DNA of 43,418 nucleotides from Bacteroidales bacterium. Its GTDB lineage: Bacteria; Bacteroidota; Bacteroidia; Bacteroidales; UBA932. The notes under the pieces were generated by a model. It was not told the origin of the DNA and did no database searches. It saw only the letters and a program-made list of their open reading frames with translations. The stretch spans positions 1 to 43,418 of the forward strand of contig JAFZME010000033.1 of NCBI GenBank assembly GCA_017553405.1. The letters are read 5' to 3'. The translations under genes were made by a program, and so were the position numbers. Shown here piece after piece: positions 33,993-42,825 of the stretch (position 1 is the stretch's first letter; each line of letters opens with the position of its first letter).

Positions 33993-36900
33993 TTAGAAAG
34001 TCAGAGTGATACCGCCGGTGAAGTTACGCATAGTGCCATAAGAACCGGTGTTGAGACCTGAACCGGAAGTGTAGCTTCCGAGACCAATGCTATAGCGGGG
34101 ATCTATACCCTTCCTTGCGGTCGCGACGGCGAGGTTCTCACCTGCGACATAGATTCTGAGGGAAGCAAGTTTGATCTTCCTCGTCCACTTCTCAGGGAAG
34201 GTGTAGCCAAGGGTGATGTTGTTGATGCTCAGGTAGTTGGAGCTGACGAGGTAGCAGTCAACGGCAGTCTGGCCGACGGAGGTGTCGCCGTCGAGACGAG
34301 GGATGTTGCTGTTGGGGTTCTCAGGGCTCCAGGACTTGAGGATGTCCTTGTGCCAGGCCTGACCCTGCGCACCGCTGTTGGTGTGCATAAGGGCCTGGTA
34401 GGAACCGTCGTAGTACTTACCTCCGAGCTGGAACGAGAACTGGGCGGAGAAGTCGATGCCGTAGGCACGGAAAGTCGTGCCGAAACCTCCGAAGAGTTTC
34501 GGAAGGACCGAGCCGCAGTCGAACTGGGAGGCATCCGTGAAGACATCGGTGGTCTCAACTCCGACTTCCTTGCCGTTGTCGTCCAATACCTTCTTATAAT
34601 AAAGACCCTTACCGGTCTCGGGATCGACGCCTGCGAACTTACGCATATAGGCCTGATAGAGCGAACCGTCAATCTTGTAGATGAAGTTGCTGCCCTTGAT
34701 GCCTTCCTTGGTGAAGTCGGGGTCGAGCGAGAGGATCTTGTTGGTGTAGTGGGTGAGGTTGAGGTTCCAGGTCCAGTCGATGTTCTTGTTGCGGATGATC
34801 TTACCATCGAGGGTGGCCTCGAAACCGCGGTTGACGATGGAACCGACGTTGGTCGGGACAACGCCTGTCGGGTTGCCGGAAGAAACAGGGACGTCCTTGT
34901 CATAAAGGAGGTCGACGGTCTTGCGGGAGAAGTACTCGATGTCGGCGTTGAGGTAGCCGCCGAGGAGTTCGAACTCGACACCGGCGTTGAAGGCCTTGGA
35001 GGTCTCCCAGGTCAGATCCTCGTTGCCCTTGTAGGAAAGGCTGAGGGAGTACTCGCCGGACTCCTCGTTGTAGGAGTGGGTGTACTGGTCTGAGTAGGGA
35101 TAGTAGCTTCCGAGGTTGTCGTTACCCTGGACACCGTAGCTGGCCTTGACCTTGAAGGTGTCGATCCAGTCGATGTCGGAAAGGAAGTCGTTCTCGTCCT
35201 TGCCGAGCACCCAGGCGGCGCCGATGGAACCGAAGTTGCCCCAGCGGTGGCCCTTGGCGAAGCGGGAGGACTCGTCGCGGCGGTAGGAGGCGCTGACGTA
35301 GAGTTTGTTGTCGTAGTCGTACTGGACCCTCGCGAGGATACCCTGAGTCATATACCTGTTGGTGTAGGACTTGGCGATCTTCTGGGAGGTACCGTCAGCG
35401 TTGGAGAGCTCACCGATCGAAGGGTTGAAGAGGTTGGTGTTCTGGCCGTAGAGGACCTGGACAGTCCTGGAATAGCGCTCGAAACCGGCGAGGATGTCGA
35501 AGTGGTGCTTCGTGCCGCCGAAATCGGTCTTGTACTCGACCAGATACTGCTGGTTGACGGAGAAGAGTCTCTGGTGACCGACATAGGTCAGACCGTCGGA
35601 ACCGCTTCCTGCGCCCCAGATGGTGTAGAGGTCGTTCTCACGCTGGTTGTCGGCGGTCACACCGACGTTGGCGCTGATGCTGAGACCCTTGACGGGAGTC
35701 AGGACGACGCCCCACTTGCCTACGAGGACGTCCTCGTAGATCTTCTGGCTGTCGTATTCGTTGTCACGGACGGCGTTGCCGACGGCCCACGGACGCTTGA
35801 AATTGGTCTGGTTGGCGTCGTAGACGGTCCTGCCGTTTTCCTTCATAATATTACCCTCGGCGTCACGGACGTAGAGAGGATAGATAGGACCCATATTGTT
35901 GGCAATGTAGAAGATGTTGCCGGAGCTTCCGTAGGTCGAGCTGTAGGAGGCGACCTGTGAATCGGAATGCGAATAGGTCATATTGGTGAGGATCTTGAGC
36001 CACTTCTTGGCCTGGTAGTCGGCGTTGATACGGGCGGTGTAACGCTTGTAGTCCGAGTTGGAGACCATACCCTTGTCATCGAGGAAGCCGACGCTGGCGA
36101 AGTAGTTGAACCTGTCCTTGGAACCGCTGACGGAGATGTTGTACTCCTGACGGAAGGCGTTGTGGAAAGCTTCCTTGTACCAGTCGTCCGGGGTGTAGTA
36201 GTACTCGCCGTCGGAGTAGCCGAGGGTCGCTGCAGGGTTGAGCTTGAAGTTGCGTCCGATCAGCTTCTGGCCTTCGGGAACCGTGTAGACGAGGTAGCCG
36301 AGACCGCCGTTGTCCTTGTCGAGAAGGTTCTTGTCGGCGTAGGCGTAGCTGTCGGTCTCGGAGTGGCCGGAGTACAGGTAGCTGTTGTAGAGCATCCTGT
36401 AGTGGGTCTCGTAGTACTCGGCAGGATTGGTGATGACGTCGTACTGCGGGATGAGCCTGGAGTTGACGCCCCAGCGGCCGTCGAACTTGACCTGAGCGTC
36501 ACCGGAGCCCTTCTTGGTGTTGATGAGGACGACACCGTTGGCGCCGCGGTGGCCGTAGATGGCCGACGCGGAAGCGTCCTTCAGGACGGACATCGACTCG
36601 ACATCGTTAGGGTTGATGTCGGAGATGGAGCCTTCGTAAGGAACACCGTCAACAACGATGAGCGGGGCGCTCGAAGCACTCATTGAGCCGATACCGCGGA
36701 TGCGGATGGCGGGAGAGTTCGAAGTAGGGTCACCGCTCGAGTTGATGATCTGGACACCGGGGGCGGTGCCGGCGAGAGCGCTCGTGACATTGCTCGAAAT
36801 CTTTTTGGAGATCTCCTCGCTCTTGACGACGGCGGCAGATCCGGTAAAGGAGGACTTCGTCGCGGTACCGTAGGCAACCACGATGGTCTCATCCAGGGTC

Positions 36901-37196
36901 TGTGCGTCGCTTTCAAGGACGACGTCGATCAGGGTCTTTCCGGCAATCTCAGTCTCCTGGGTAACGTAGCCGAGGCAGTTGATGACGAGGACGCCATCAG
37001 CCGGAACGGAGATCGTAAACTTACCCTGGGAATCTGTCATGGTGTAGACCGTGGTGCTCCCCTTGAGCAGCACGTTTGCTCCCGGAACAGGCTCTCCGGC
37101 GGAATCACTTACCGAGCCGGAAACCTTGGTCTGCGCGAACGCGGCGACCGAAAGGAGCATCACCAGAGCCGTGAAAAAAACTTTGATTTTTTTCAT
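33993..37196 (-). CDS. SusC/RagA-family TonB-linked outer-membrane importer (locus 2)
   Basis: TonB-dependent transporter (1067 aa). Signal peptide cleaves after about A21 (AAFA-Q). The N-terminal regulatory-like domain (about 24-95) has GEPVPGANVLLKGSTTVYTM. A TonB-box-like DETIVVAYGTATKSSFTGSA precedes the plug, which carries IRIRGIGSMSASSAPLIVVD and SVLKDASASAIYGHRGANGV. The barrel ends in FTGGITLTF. It is the first gene of the operon. Cargo is unknown: there is no hydrolase, kinase or regulator nearby to indicate it. Confidence 0.96.
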   Translation of the reverse strand: MKKIKVFFTALVMLLSVAAFAQTKVSGSVSDSAGEPVPGANVLLKGSTTVYTMTDSQGKFTISVPADGVLVINCLGYVTQETEIAGKTLIDVVLESDAQTLDETIVVAYGTATKSSFTGSAAVVKSEEISKKISSNVTSALAGTAPGVQIINSSGDPTSNSPAIRIRGIGSMSASSAPLIVVDGVPYEGSISDINPNDVESMSVLKDASASAIYGHRGANGVVLINTKKGSGDAQVKFDGRWGVNSRLIPQYDVITNPAEYYETHYRMLYNSYLYSGHSETDSYAYADKNLLDKDNGGLGYLVYTVPEGQKLIGRNFKLNPAATLGYSDGEYYYTPDDWYKEAFHNAFRQEYNISVSGSKDRFNYFASVGFLDDKGMVSNSDYKRYTARINADYQAKKWLKILTNMTYSHSDSQVASYSSTYGSSGNIFYIANNMGPIYPLYVRDAEGNIMKENGRTVYDANQTNFKRPWAVGNAVRDNEYDSQKIYEDVLVGKWGVVLTPVKGLSISANVGVTADNQRENDLYTIWGAGSGSDGLTYVGHQRLFSVNQQYLVEYKTDFGGTKHHFDILAGFERYSRTVQVLYGQNTNLFNPSIGELSNADGTSQKIAKSYTNRYMTQGILARVQYDYDNKLYVSASYRRDESSRFAKGHRWGNFGSIGAAWVLGKDENDFLSDIDWIDTFKVKASYGVQGNDNLGSYYPYSDQYTHSYNEESGEYSLSLSYKGNEDLTWETSKAFNAGVEFELLGGYLNADIEYFSRKTVDLLYDKDVPVSSGNPTGVVPTNVGSIVNRGFEATLDGKIIRNKNIDWTWNLNLTHYTNKILSLDPDFTKEGIKGSNFIYKIDGSLYQAYMRKFAGVDPETGKGLYYKKVLDDNGKEVGVETTDVFTDASQFDCGSVLPKLFGGFGTTFRAYGIDFSAQFSFQLGGKYYDGSYQALMHTNSGAQGQAWHKDILKSWSPENPNSNIPRLDGDTSVGQTAVDCYLVSSNYLSINNITLGYTFPEKWTRKIKLASLRIYVAGENLAVATARKGIDPRYSIGLGSYTSGSGLNTGSYGTMRNFTGGITLTF

Positions 37197-37212
37197 AAGC
37201 CTATGAATTCGT

Positions 37213-37243
37213 TAAACATAAATATTGATATAGTCTTTCCAAA
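37213..37243 (-). promoter_or_regulatory. Candidate promoter of locus 2 SusC operon
   Basis: On the minus strand TTTG (37243-37240), a 19-base spacer, then TATGTTTA (37220-37213), seven of eight matches to the Bacteroidetes TAnnTTTG box at the standard spacing. The predicted start would give a leader of about ten bases before the ATG at 37196, short for a SusC gene, so an additional upstream promoter is possible. Confidence 0.45.
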
Positions 37244-37300
37244 AAACGACAATTTGGACAAAGGTCGGAAAAGATTTTTAATTCTGCAAACAATTGAAAG

Positions 37301-37338
37301 TCCCCCTCAAATGCCATCAAACATAACATTGAGGGGGA
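37301..37338 (-). terminator. 10-bp hairpin, possible terminator of the ileS-lspA run
   Basis: TCCCCCTCAA (37301-37310) and TTGAGGGGGA (37329-37338) pair perfectly around an 18-base loop. On the minus strand it is followed by CTTTCAATTGTTTG, a broken T-rich tail. It is the strongest GC stem in the gap and lies upstream of the SusC promoter candidate, so termination is more likely than a leader element. Confidence 0.5.
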
Positions 37339-37395
37339 AAATCCTCTAATCGCTAGCAAATCTATAAAATTTGCTTTCGATTTAAAACATTTTGG

Positions 37396-37447
37396 GCCGA
37401 AATATTTACAATTTTATATTATTAAAATTTTTCAAAAATATTTCGGC
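37396..37447. repeat. 12-bp inverted repeat with AT-only core
   Basis: GCCGAAATATTT (37396-37407) and AAATATTTCGGC (37436-37447) are perfect inverted repeats around 28 bases that contain a further AATTTTA/TAAAATT pairing. It starts seven bases past the stop of the outer-membrane gene. It could be a weak terminator, an mRNA 3' stabiliser or a protein-binding palindrome. Confidence 0.55.
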
Positions 37448-37453
37448 ACTACC

Positions 37454-38335
37454 CTAGAACCTATAGTTGAAACCCACGTTGAGACCTGAGCCATAGAAAG
37501 CGCCGGCCGTGTTGAAGCGTTTCTTGAAATTGGTAAGGATGTCGTGGTAGTAGCTGACGTTCATTCCGACGTTGTCGGTAAAGTAAACCTCCACACCAGC
37601 GATGGCGCCGAAGTTGAAACGGGACGCTATGCTGTGGTCATAGGCCTGGCTGAGCGTCTTCAATTTGCTCTCCGGCATATGTTCTATCTCTTCTTCGGGC
37701 ATCTTTTCATTGCCGAGGATGTAGTAGGCGTATGTTGCCTGCTGCTTTATCAACGGGCTCTTCTCGTTGAACCTGAGGATCTGCCCGCTGTCTTCAACAG
37801 AGATATTGCAGGTGACCTGGGAGAAAAGATGGCAGTCGGCATAGAGGCCGGCGAAAAGGCCGAGCCTGCCGTATTTCATCTTGGCGACGAACGGGAGACG
37901 GAGGCTGTAGGTCGAGAGAGTCCCCTCCTGCGTCATATCCCTGACGTCATCGAGTTCGCCGTCGCTGTAGGGCATATCGTCATAGTCACGCTCTTCCTGA
38001 GGGACGTTGTTGACATCCCACATATGATCCATTATGGACTTGTAGGTGTCGTTGATGGAGACGCACCACTTGTAGGGATCCACGTAAAAGTGGCCGGACT
38101 CCCTTGTAAAAAGGAGGGATGCCTCGATGGCGAAATGTTCGCCGAAGTTGTATTCGAAGGTGGGGCCGATATAGAAACCGTGACCGAAACCGGTCTCGGC
38201 GAACGCGTCCGCGGCTTTCATAGTCAGACGGTTCTTGGTGAGGGAATATCCTGCGGTCACACCGGCGTGGAACTGAGCGGATGCGGTCGCCGCGAAGACA
38301 AGCAGCATTGACGCTGCGACAAGTACTCTCTTCAT
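37454..38335 (-). CDS. Outer-membrane beta-barrel protein (porin/PorT-like)
   Basis: Outer-membrane protein of 293 aa with a type I signal peptide (MKRVLVAASMLLVFAATASA, cleaved before Q21). Barrel strands follow: FHAGVTAGYSLTKNRLTM at the start, FYIGPTFEYNFGEHFAIEASLLFTRES, and a last strand ending VGFNYRF with terminal Phe. A central acidic insert (about 75-110) is probably an extracellular loop. The family is that of generic outer-membrane beta-barrel proteins of Bacteroidetes, and the specific role is unknown. It lies four bases after lspA. Confidence 0.8.
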   Translation of the reverse strand: MKRVLVAASMLLVFAATASAQFHAGVTAGYSLTKNRLTMKAADAFAETGFGHGFYIGPTFEYNFGEHFAIEASLLFTRESGHFYVDPYKWCVSINDTYKSIMDHMWDVNNVPQEERDYDDMPYSDGELDDVRDMTQEGTLSTYSLRLPFVAKMKYGRLGLFAGLYADCHLFSQVTCNISVEDSGQILRFNEKSPLIKQQATYAYYILGNEKMPEEEIEHMPESKLKTLSQAYDHSIASRFNFGAIAGVEVYFTDNVGMNVSYYHDILTNFKKRFNTAGAFYGSGLNVGFNYRF

Positions 38336-38339
38336 ATCA

Positions 38340-38891
38340 TTATGATTTAGAGAAAAATTTCCATTGGAATATAATAAGGTATAGGGCGCCTACCGTCACG
38401 CAGCTGTCGGCGAAGTTGAAGATGGGCTCGAAGAAGACGTGGCCTCCGAGCCAGGGCATCCAGCCGGGCCAGGTCCACAGGGGGAAGTAGAACATATCCA
38501 CTACCCTGCCGAACATAAACGGCGCATAGCCGAATATGACGCCGTAGAACAGGCTGTCGACGATGTTGCCGAGAGCGCCTGCCGTGATGAGCGTTAGCCC
38601 GTAGAGGACTCCCGTCGGGACGTCGTCCTTCTTGCAGAGCTTCGCTATCCACCAGCACAGCGCTCCGAAGAGGCATATTCTGAAAAAAGAGAGGATGAAC
38701 TTGCCGGCAATGCCGCCGAAGGCCATCCCGAAGGCCATCCCGTTGTTCTCGATGTAAAGAATCTGGAACCAGTCGCCGAAGACGTGGATGCTCTCGCCGA
38801 TGGACATATTGGTCCTGACCAGGATCTTTATGACCTGGTCGACGACGGTTAGAAGAATCCCGAGCAGCAGCAGCCAGCGTCCTTTCTTCAT
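38340..38891 (-). CDS. lspA: Lipoprotein signal peptidase (signal peptidase II)
   Basis: Inner-membrane aspartyl protease that cleaves prolipoprotein signal peptides (183 aa). Four membrane helices are visible (about 5-20, 60-80, 90-118, 150-175). Catalytic Asp residues sit in GNIVDSLFYG (near residue 113) and FNFADSCVTVG (near residue 163); IENNGMAFGMAFG is the conserved N-terminal-half motif. As in other Bacteroidetes, a loop rich in aromatic residues (FYFPLWTWPGWMPWLGG) precedes the second Asp. The ATG overlaps the TraR/DksA stop by one base (TGATG). This enzyme serves the many lipoproteins of the window. Confidence 0.96.
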   Translation of the reverse strand: MKKGRWLLLLGILLTVVDQVIKILVRTNMSIGESIHVFGDWFQILYIENNGMAFGMAFGGIAGKFILSFFRICLFGALCWWIAKLCKKDDVPTGVLYGLTLITAGALGNIVDSLFYGVIFGYAPFMFGRVVDMFYFPLWTWPGWMPWLGGHVFFEPIFNFADSCVTVGALYLIIFQWKFFSKS

Positions 38892-39292
38892 CAGTTCTTG
38901 CCCTGTTTGGACAGCATTTCCTTGGCCTCGACCGTGAGGGTGGCGTGAGGAACAAGGCGAAGGCGCTCCTTGGGGATGAGCTTGCCGGTCACGCGGCAGA
39001 TGCCGTAGGTCTTGTTCTCGATGCGGACGAGGGCGGCCTCAAGGTTCTGGATGAACTTGTACTGCCTCTGGGCGAGCTGGCTTGCCTCCTCCTTGGAGAG
39101 CTGGAAGGCGCCGTCGTCCTCGACCGTCTTGAAGGTCGGGGCGGTGTCCTCGATGTCGTTGCTGCCGTTGTGCATCACGACTTTGCGGAGAGTGTCGTAT
39201 TCAGCCCTCGCCTGGGAGAGTTTCTCACAGATGATGGTGCGGAACTCCTCGAGTTCCTCATCCGAATAACGAGTTTTAGTGTTCTCTTCCAT
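38891..39292 (-). CDS. TraR/DksA-family protein with degenerate zinc finger
   Basis: Protein of 133 aa: a coiled-coil N-terminal part (about 10-95, with acidic residues between the helices) and a C-terminal DksA-type finger region, YGICRVTGKLIPKERLRL. Only one zinc Cys (C99) remains; the second of the first pair is T102, and the second pair reads as PHATLTVE without Cys. My recollection is that this zinc-less form is normal in Bacteroidetes. DksA-like proteins bind RNA polymerase through its secondary channel; whether this one does is not shown. It lies between ileS and lspA, an arrangement often conserved in this phylum. Confidence 0.88.
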   Translation of the reverse strand: MEENTKTRYSDEELEEFRTIICEKLSQARAEYDTLRKVVMHNGSNDIEDTAPTFKTVEDDGAFQLSKEEASQLAQRQYKFIQNLEAALVRIENKTYGICRVTGKLIPKERLRLVPHATLTVEAKEMLSKQGKN

Positions 39293-39326
39293 ATCTATTT
39301 CTGTTAGTTTTTATATTCCACTTAAG

Positions 39327-42300
39327 TCAGTGCTTTTTTATTAAGATTTTGACCTCGGCGTCATCCCAGTCGACGGGGGCGGCGTCCTCCGGGGCGGGGG
39401 CGCTTTCCAGGGAGAGGGAGAGGCAGAGCGTCTGGGTCTTGATGTGTTCGCCGAAGCTGTCGACGGCGGCTTTGAGGCCGTCGAAAGCAGGGCCGTCGGC
39501 ATAGACGGCGGCATTGATCCTGTCGGTCACTTCGAGGCCGCTGTCCTTGCGGAGGTTCTGGATGCGGGCGATGAGCTCGCGGGCAGTGCCTTCGGCGCGG
39601 AGCTCCGGAGTGATCTCCACGTCGAGCGCCACGGTGAGCTGCCCCTGCGAGGTGACGAGCCAGCCGGGCATATCCTCAGAGGAGATCACGTAATCCTCCG
39701 GGGTGAGGCGCACGTCGGCGCCGAGGATAAAGTCCTCGCCGCGGACCTGGGCGGCCTGGAGGGCTGCAATCTCCGCCTGGCCGAGAGCGGCGAATGCCGC
39801 CGCAATCTCCTTCATCCTCTGGCCGTAGACCTTGCCGAGAGTCTTGAAGTTGGGCTTTATGCGGAGCGTGATGATGCCGAGAGTGTCGGCGATGAACTCC
39901 ATCTCCTTGACGTTGACCTCGGAAAGGATAATCTTCTTCGCGGCCTCGAGCCTTTCCCTGAGGGTGTCGGATATGACGGGAACGAGCATCTTGGCCAGAG
40001 GCTGCTTGACGCTGATCCCGACCTTCTTGCGGAGGGCGTGGACCATCGATGAAGCGGTCTGGGCAAGGGCCATCGTCTCTTCAAGGACGCTGTCGACGAG
40101 TGCGCCGTCGGCTTCCGGCATAAGGGTGAAGTGGACGCTGCCCTCGTCGCCGGTGAGATCCGTCCAGAGCCTGTCCATATAGAACGGAGCAATCGGAGCG
40201 GAGAGCACGGCGACCTTGACGAGAACCTCGTGGAGGGTGTCGTAGGCGGCTTTCTTGTCCTGAGTCATACCGCCGCCCCAGAAGCGCTTGCGGCAGAGGC
40301 GGACATACCAGTTGGAGACATTGTCGCAGACAAAGTCCTGGATAAGACGGCCGGCAAGGGTAACGTCGTAGTCCTCGTACGCGGCGCGCACCTTTATTAT
40401 TAAGGTATTGAGAAGAGAGACTATCCAGCGGTCCATCTCCGGCCTTTCGGCGACGGGGACTTTGGGGGCCGACCGGTCATAGCCGTCGACATTGGCGTAG
40501 AGGGCGAAGAAGGAGTAGGTGTTGTAGAGGGTGCCGAAGAATTTGCGGCGCACCTCGTCCACTCCGGCCTCGTCGTAGCGGAGGTTGTCCCAGGGCTGGG
40601 CGTTGGTGAGCATATACCAGCGGACGGGATCCGGGCCGAACTTGTCGATCTGGCCGAAGGGATCGACGGCGTTGCCGAGCCTCTTGGACATCTTGTTGCC
40701 CTCGCGGTCGAGCACCAGGCCGTTGGAGATAACCCTCTTGAAGGCGGGGGTGCCGCTGACCATCGTGTGGATGGCGTGGAGGGTGTAGAACCAGCCGCGG
40801 GTCTGGTCGACGCCTTCGGCGATGAAATCGGCGGTGCTGCCGAAACGGGGGCTGCCCAGGTTGCGCAGGCCTTCCTGCGCGTAGGGCATCGCGCCTGAGT
40901 CGAACCACACGTCGATGAGGTCGCTTTCTCGCACCATCTTCTTCCCGGTCGGAGAGACGAGGAAGATATTGTCGACATAAGGACGGTGGAGGTCGATGAG
41001 GTCGTAGTTGGCCTTTGACATATCCTCCGGATTGAAGCCCTTGTCTTTCAGCGGGTTGGAAGGCATTATGCCGGCGGCGACGGCCTTTTCGATTTCGTTG
41101 TAGAGTTCCTTGACGCTGCCGATGCAGATCTCTTCCGAGCCGTCCTCGGTCCTCCATATCGGGAGCGGAGTCCCCCAGAAGCGGCTGCGGCTGAGGTTCC
41201 AGTCCTGGATGTTCTCGAGCCACTGGCCGAAACGGCCCGTGCCGGTCGACTCAGGCTTCCAGGCTATCTGCTTGTTGAGCGCCACCATCTCGTCCTTGAC
41301 CGCGGATGCCTTGATGAACCAGGAGTCGAGCGGATAGTAGAGGACGGGCTTGTCGGTGCGCCAGCTGTGGGGGTAGCTGTGGACGTGCTTCTGGATACGG
41401 AACGCCCTGCCGTCGGCCTTCATCATAACCGAGAGGTCGATGTCGAGCGTGGGCGCATCGGCGGGAAGGGTGTCGTCGTAAGCGTTTTTGACGAAACGGC
41501 CTGCGTATTCTTTATATGAGGGATCCACGTGTGTACGGACATATTCCGGGTCGAGGTCCTCCAGGCGGCAGAAGCGGCCCTGGCGGTCCACCTGGGCGCA
41601 GGGGTTGCCGTCGCGGTCGAGTACCATAAGCGGCGGGACTCCGGCGGCCTCGGCGACTCTCTTGTCGTCGGCGCCGAAGGTCGGGGCTATGTGGACGATG
41701 CCGGTGCCGTCGGCCGTGGTCACGTAGTCGCCCGGGATGACGCGGAAAGCGCCGTCGGAAAGCGGCTTGAACCACGGGATGAGCTGGCGGTAGCGGATCC
41801 CGACAAGCTCGCTGCCCTTGAATGAGCCTTCCAGTCTCTTCCACGGGACTACCTTGTCGCCTTTAACCCAGCTCTCGAGAGGGAGATTCTCTCCCTTGGG
41901 GTTGAACCAGGCGCCGACGAGGTCCTTTGCAAGGACATAAATCGTCGGATCTCCGGTGTAGGGATTCAAGGAAAGGATCCTTACGTATTCTATCGAGGGG
42001 CCGACGCAGAGGGCCGTGTTGGACGGGAGTGTCCACGGGGTGGTCGTCCAGGCGAGGATGGAGACGGGATAGGGCTCGCAGCCGAAAAGCGGCTGGGAGA
42101 GCTCGTCCTTGACGACCTCGAACTGGACGGTCGCAGTCGTGTCCGTCACGTCCTTGTAGCAGCCGGGCTGGTTGAGCTCGTGGGAGCTGAGGCCGGTGCC
42201 GTCGGAAGGCGAATACGGCTGGATGGTGTAGCCTTTATAGAGAAGGCCCTTGTCGTAGATCTTCTTGAGAAGATACCAGAGGGTTTCGATGTAGCGGTTG

Positions 42301-42755
42301 TCGTAGGTGATATAAGGGTCCTTCATATCAACCCAATAGCCGATACGGTCGGTCAGGGCCTCCCACTCGGAGGTGTATTTCATCACCTCGGTGCGGCAGG
42401 TGCGGTTGTACTCCTCGACGGAGATTTTCTTGCCGATGTCCTCCTTGTGGATACCGAGCTTTTTCTCGACGCCCATCTCGACGGGGAGGCCGTGGGTGTC
42501 CCATCCGGCGCGGCGGTCGACCTTGTAGCCGGTCTGCGTCTTGTAGCGGCAGATGGCATCCTTGATGGAACGGGCCATCACGTGGTGGATGCCGGGCATT
42601 CCATTGGCGGAAGGGGGACCTTCAAAGAATATGAATTCCGGGGCGCCTTCCCTCAGGGCGATCGATTTCTCGAACGCTCCCATCTTCTTCCATCTCTCCA
42701 GAACGGCCGCTCCAGCCTCGGTAAGGTTCAGTCCTTTATATTCTTTGAATGCCAT
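39327..42755 (-). CDS. ileS: Isoleucyl-tRNA synthetase
   Basis: Class I synthetase charging tRNA-Ile (1142 aa). The HIGH-like motif is in GPPSANGMPGIHHVMA (near residues 46-60) and the KMSKS loop is GNKMSKRLGNA (near residue 687). An editing CP1 domain lies between, with WTTTPWTLPSN and GTGIVHIAPTFGADD. The long C-terminal region is of the eukaryote-like type seen in Bacteroidetes, without a C-terminal zinc finger. The start at 42755 (MAFKEYKGLN) lies about 30 bases after the predicted transcription start. It is the first gene of the ileS-dksA-lspA-barrel run. Confidence 0.98.
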   Translation of the reverse strand: MAFKEYKGLNLTEAGAAVLERWKKMGAFEKSIALREGAPEFIFFEGPPSANGMPGIHHVMARSIKDAICRYKTQTGYKVDRRAGWDTHGLPVEMGVEKKLGIHKEDIGKKISVEEYNRTCRTEVMKYTSEWEALTDRIGYWVDMKDPYITYDNRYIETLWYLLKKIYDKGLLYKGYTIQPYSPSDGTGLSSHELNQPGCYKDVTDTTATVQFEVVKDELSQPLFGCEPYPVSILAWTTTPWTLPSNTALCVGPSIEYVRILSLNPYTGDPTIYVLAKDLVGAWFNPKGENLPLESWVKGDKVVPWKRLEGSFKGSELVGIRYRQLIPWFKPLSDGAFRVIPGDYVTTADGTGIVHIAPTFGADDKRVAEAAGVPPLMVLDRDGNPCAQVDRQGRFCRLEDLDPEYVRTHVDPSYKEYAGRFVKNAYDDTLPADAPTLDIDLSVMMKADGRAFRIQKHVHSYPHSWRTDKPVLYYPLDSWFIKASAVKDEMVALNKQIAWKPESTGTGRFGQWLENIQDWNLSRSRFWGTPLPIWRTEDGSEEICIGSVKELYNEIEKAVAAGIMPSNPLKDKGFNPEDMSKANYDLIDLHRPYVDNIFLVSPTGKKMVRESDLIDVWFDSGAMPYAQEGLRNLGSPRFGSTADFIAEGVDQTRGWFYTLHAIHTMVSGTPAFKRVISNGLVLDREGNKMSKRLGNAVDPFGQIDKFGPDPVRWYMLTNAQPWDNLRYDEAGVDEVRRKFFGTLYNTYSFFALYANVDGYDRSAPKVPVAERPEMDRWIVSLLNTLIIKVRAAYEDYDVTLAGRLIQDFVCDNVSNWYVRLCRKRFWGGGMTQDKKAAYDTLHEVLVKVAVLSAPIAPFYMDRLWTDLTGDEGSVHFTLMPEADGALVDSVLEETMALAQTASSMVHALRKKVGISVKQPLAKMLVPVISDTLRERLEAAKKIILSEVNVKEMEFIADTLGIITLRIKPNFKTLGKVYGQRMKEIAAAFAALGQAEIAALQAAQVRGEDFILGADVRLTPEDYVISSEDMPGWLVTSQGQLTVALDVEITPELRAEGTARELIARIQNLRKDSGLEVTDRINAAVYADGPAFDGLKAAVDSFGEHIKTQTLCLSLSLESAPAPEDAAPVDWDDAEVKILIKKH

Positions 42756-42771
42756 ATAACGAAAAATTTTC

Positions 42772-42779
42772 TACTTTTG
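42772..42779 (+). promoter_or_regulatory. Candidate -7 box for cvpA-tsaB
   Basis: TACTTTTG matches TAnnTTTG and lies 46 bases before the cvpA ATG. The only TTTG upstream (42744-42747) is 24 bases away, longer than the usual 19-21. It faces the ileS promoter, and the two boxes are 12 bases apart. Confidence 0.5.
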
Positions 42780-42791
42780 CATTTGAATCCG

Positions 42792-42823
42792 CAAATATAT
42801 AGAATTTCCGCATATATTGCAAA
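42792..42823 (-). promoter_or_regulatory. Promoter of ileS
   Basis: On the minus strand TTTG (42823-42820), a 20-base spacer, then TATATTTG (42799-42792): an exact match to the Bacteroidetes consensus in both boxes and spacing. The predicted transcript would start near 42786, giving a leader of about 30 bases. It overlaps the 5' region of cvpA. Confidence 0.75.
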
Positions 42824-42825
42824 AA

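Larger units (their letters stand above)
37197..37453. other. AT-rich intergenic region with stacked inverted repeats
   Basis: 257 bases between the outer-membrane barrel gene and SusC of locus 2, much more AT-rich than its surroundings. It holds three inverted repeats (37301-37338, 37355-37375, 37396-37447) and a candidate SusC promoter (37213-37243), listed separately where strong enough. No open frame or RNA gene is recognised. Confidence 0.6.

Noticed and set aside
38347..38955. 202-codon minus-strand frame overlapping lspA
   Set aside because: Out-of-frame shadow of lspA and the upstream gene; lspA itself has all catalytic residues.
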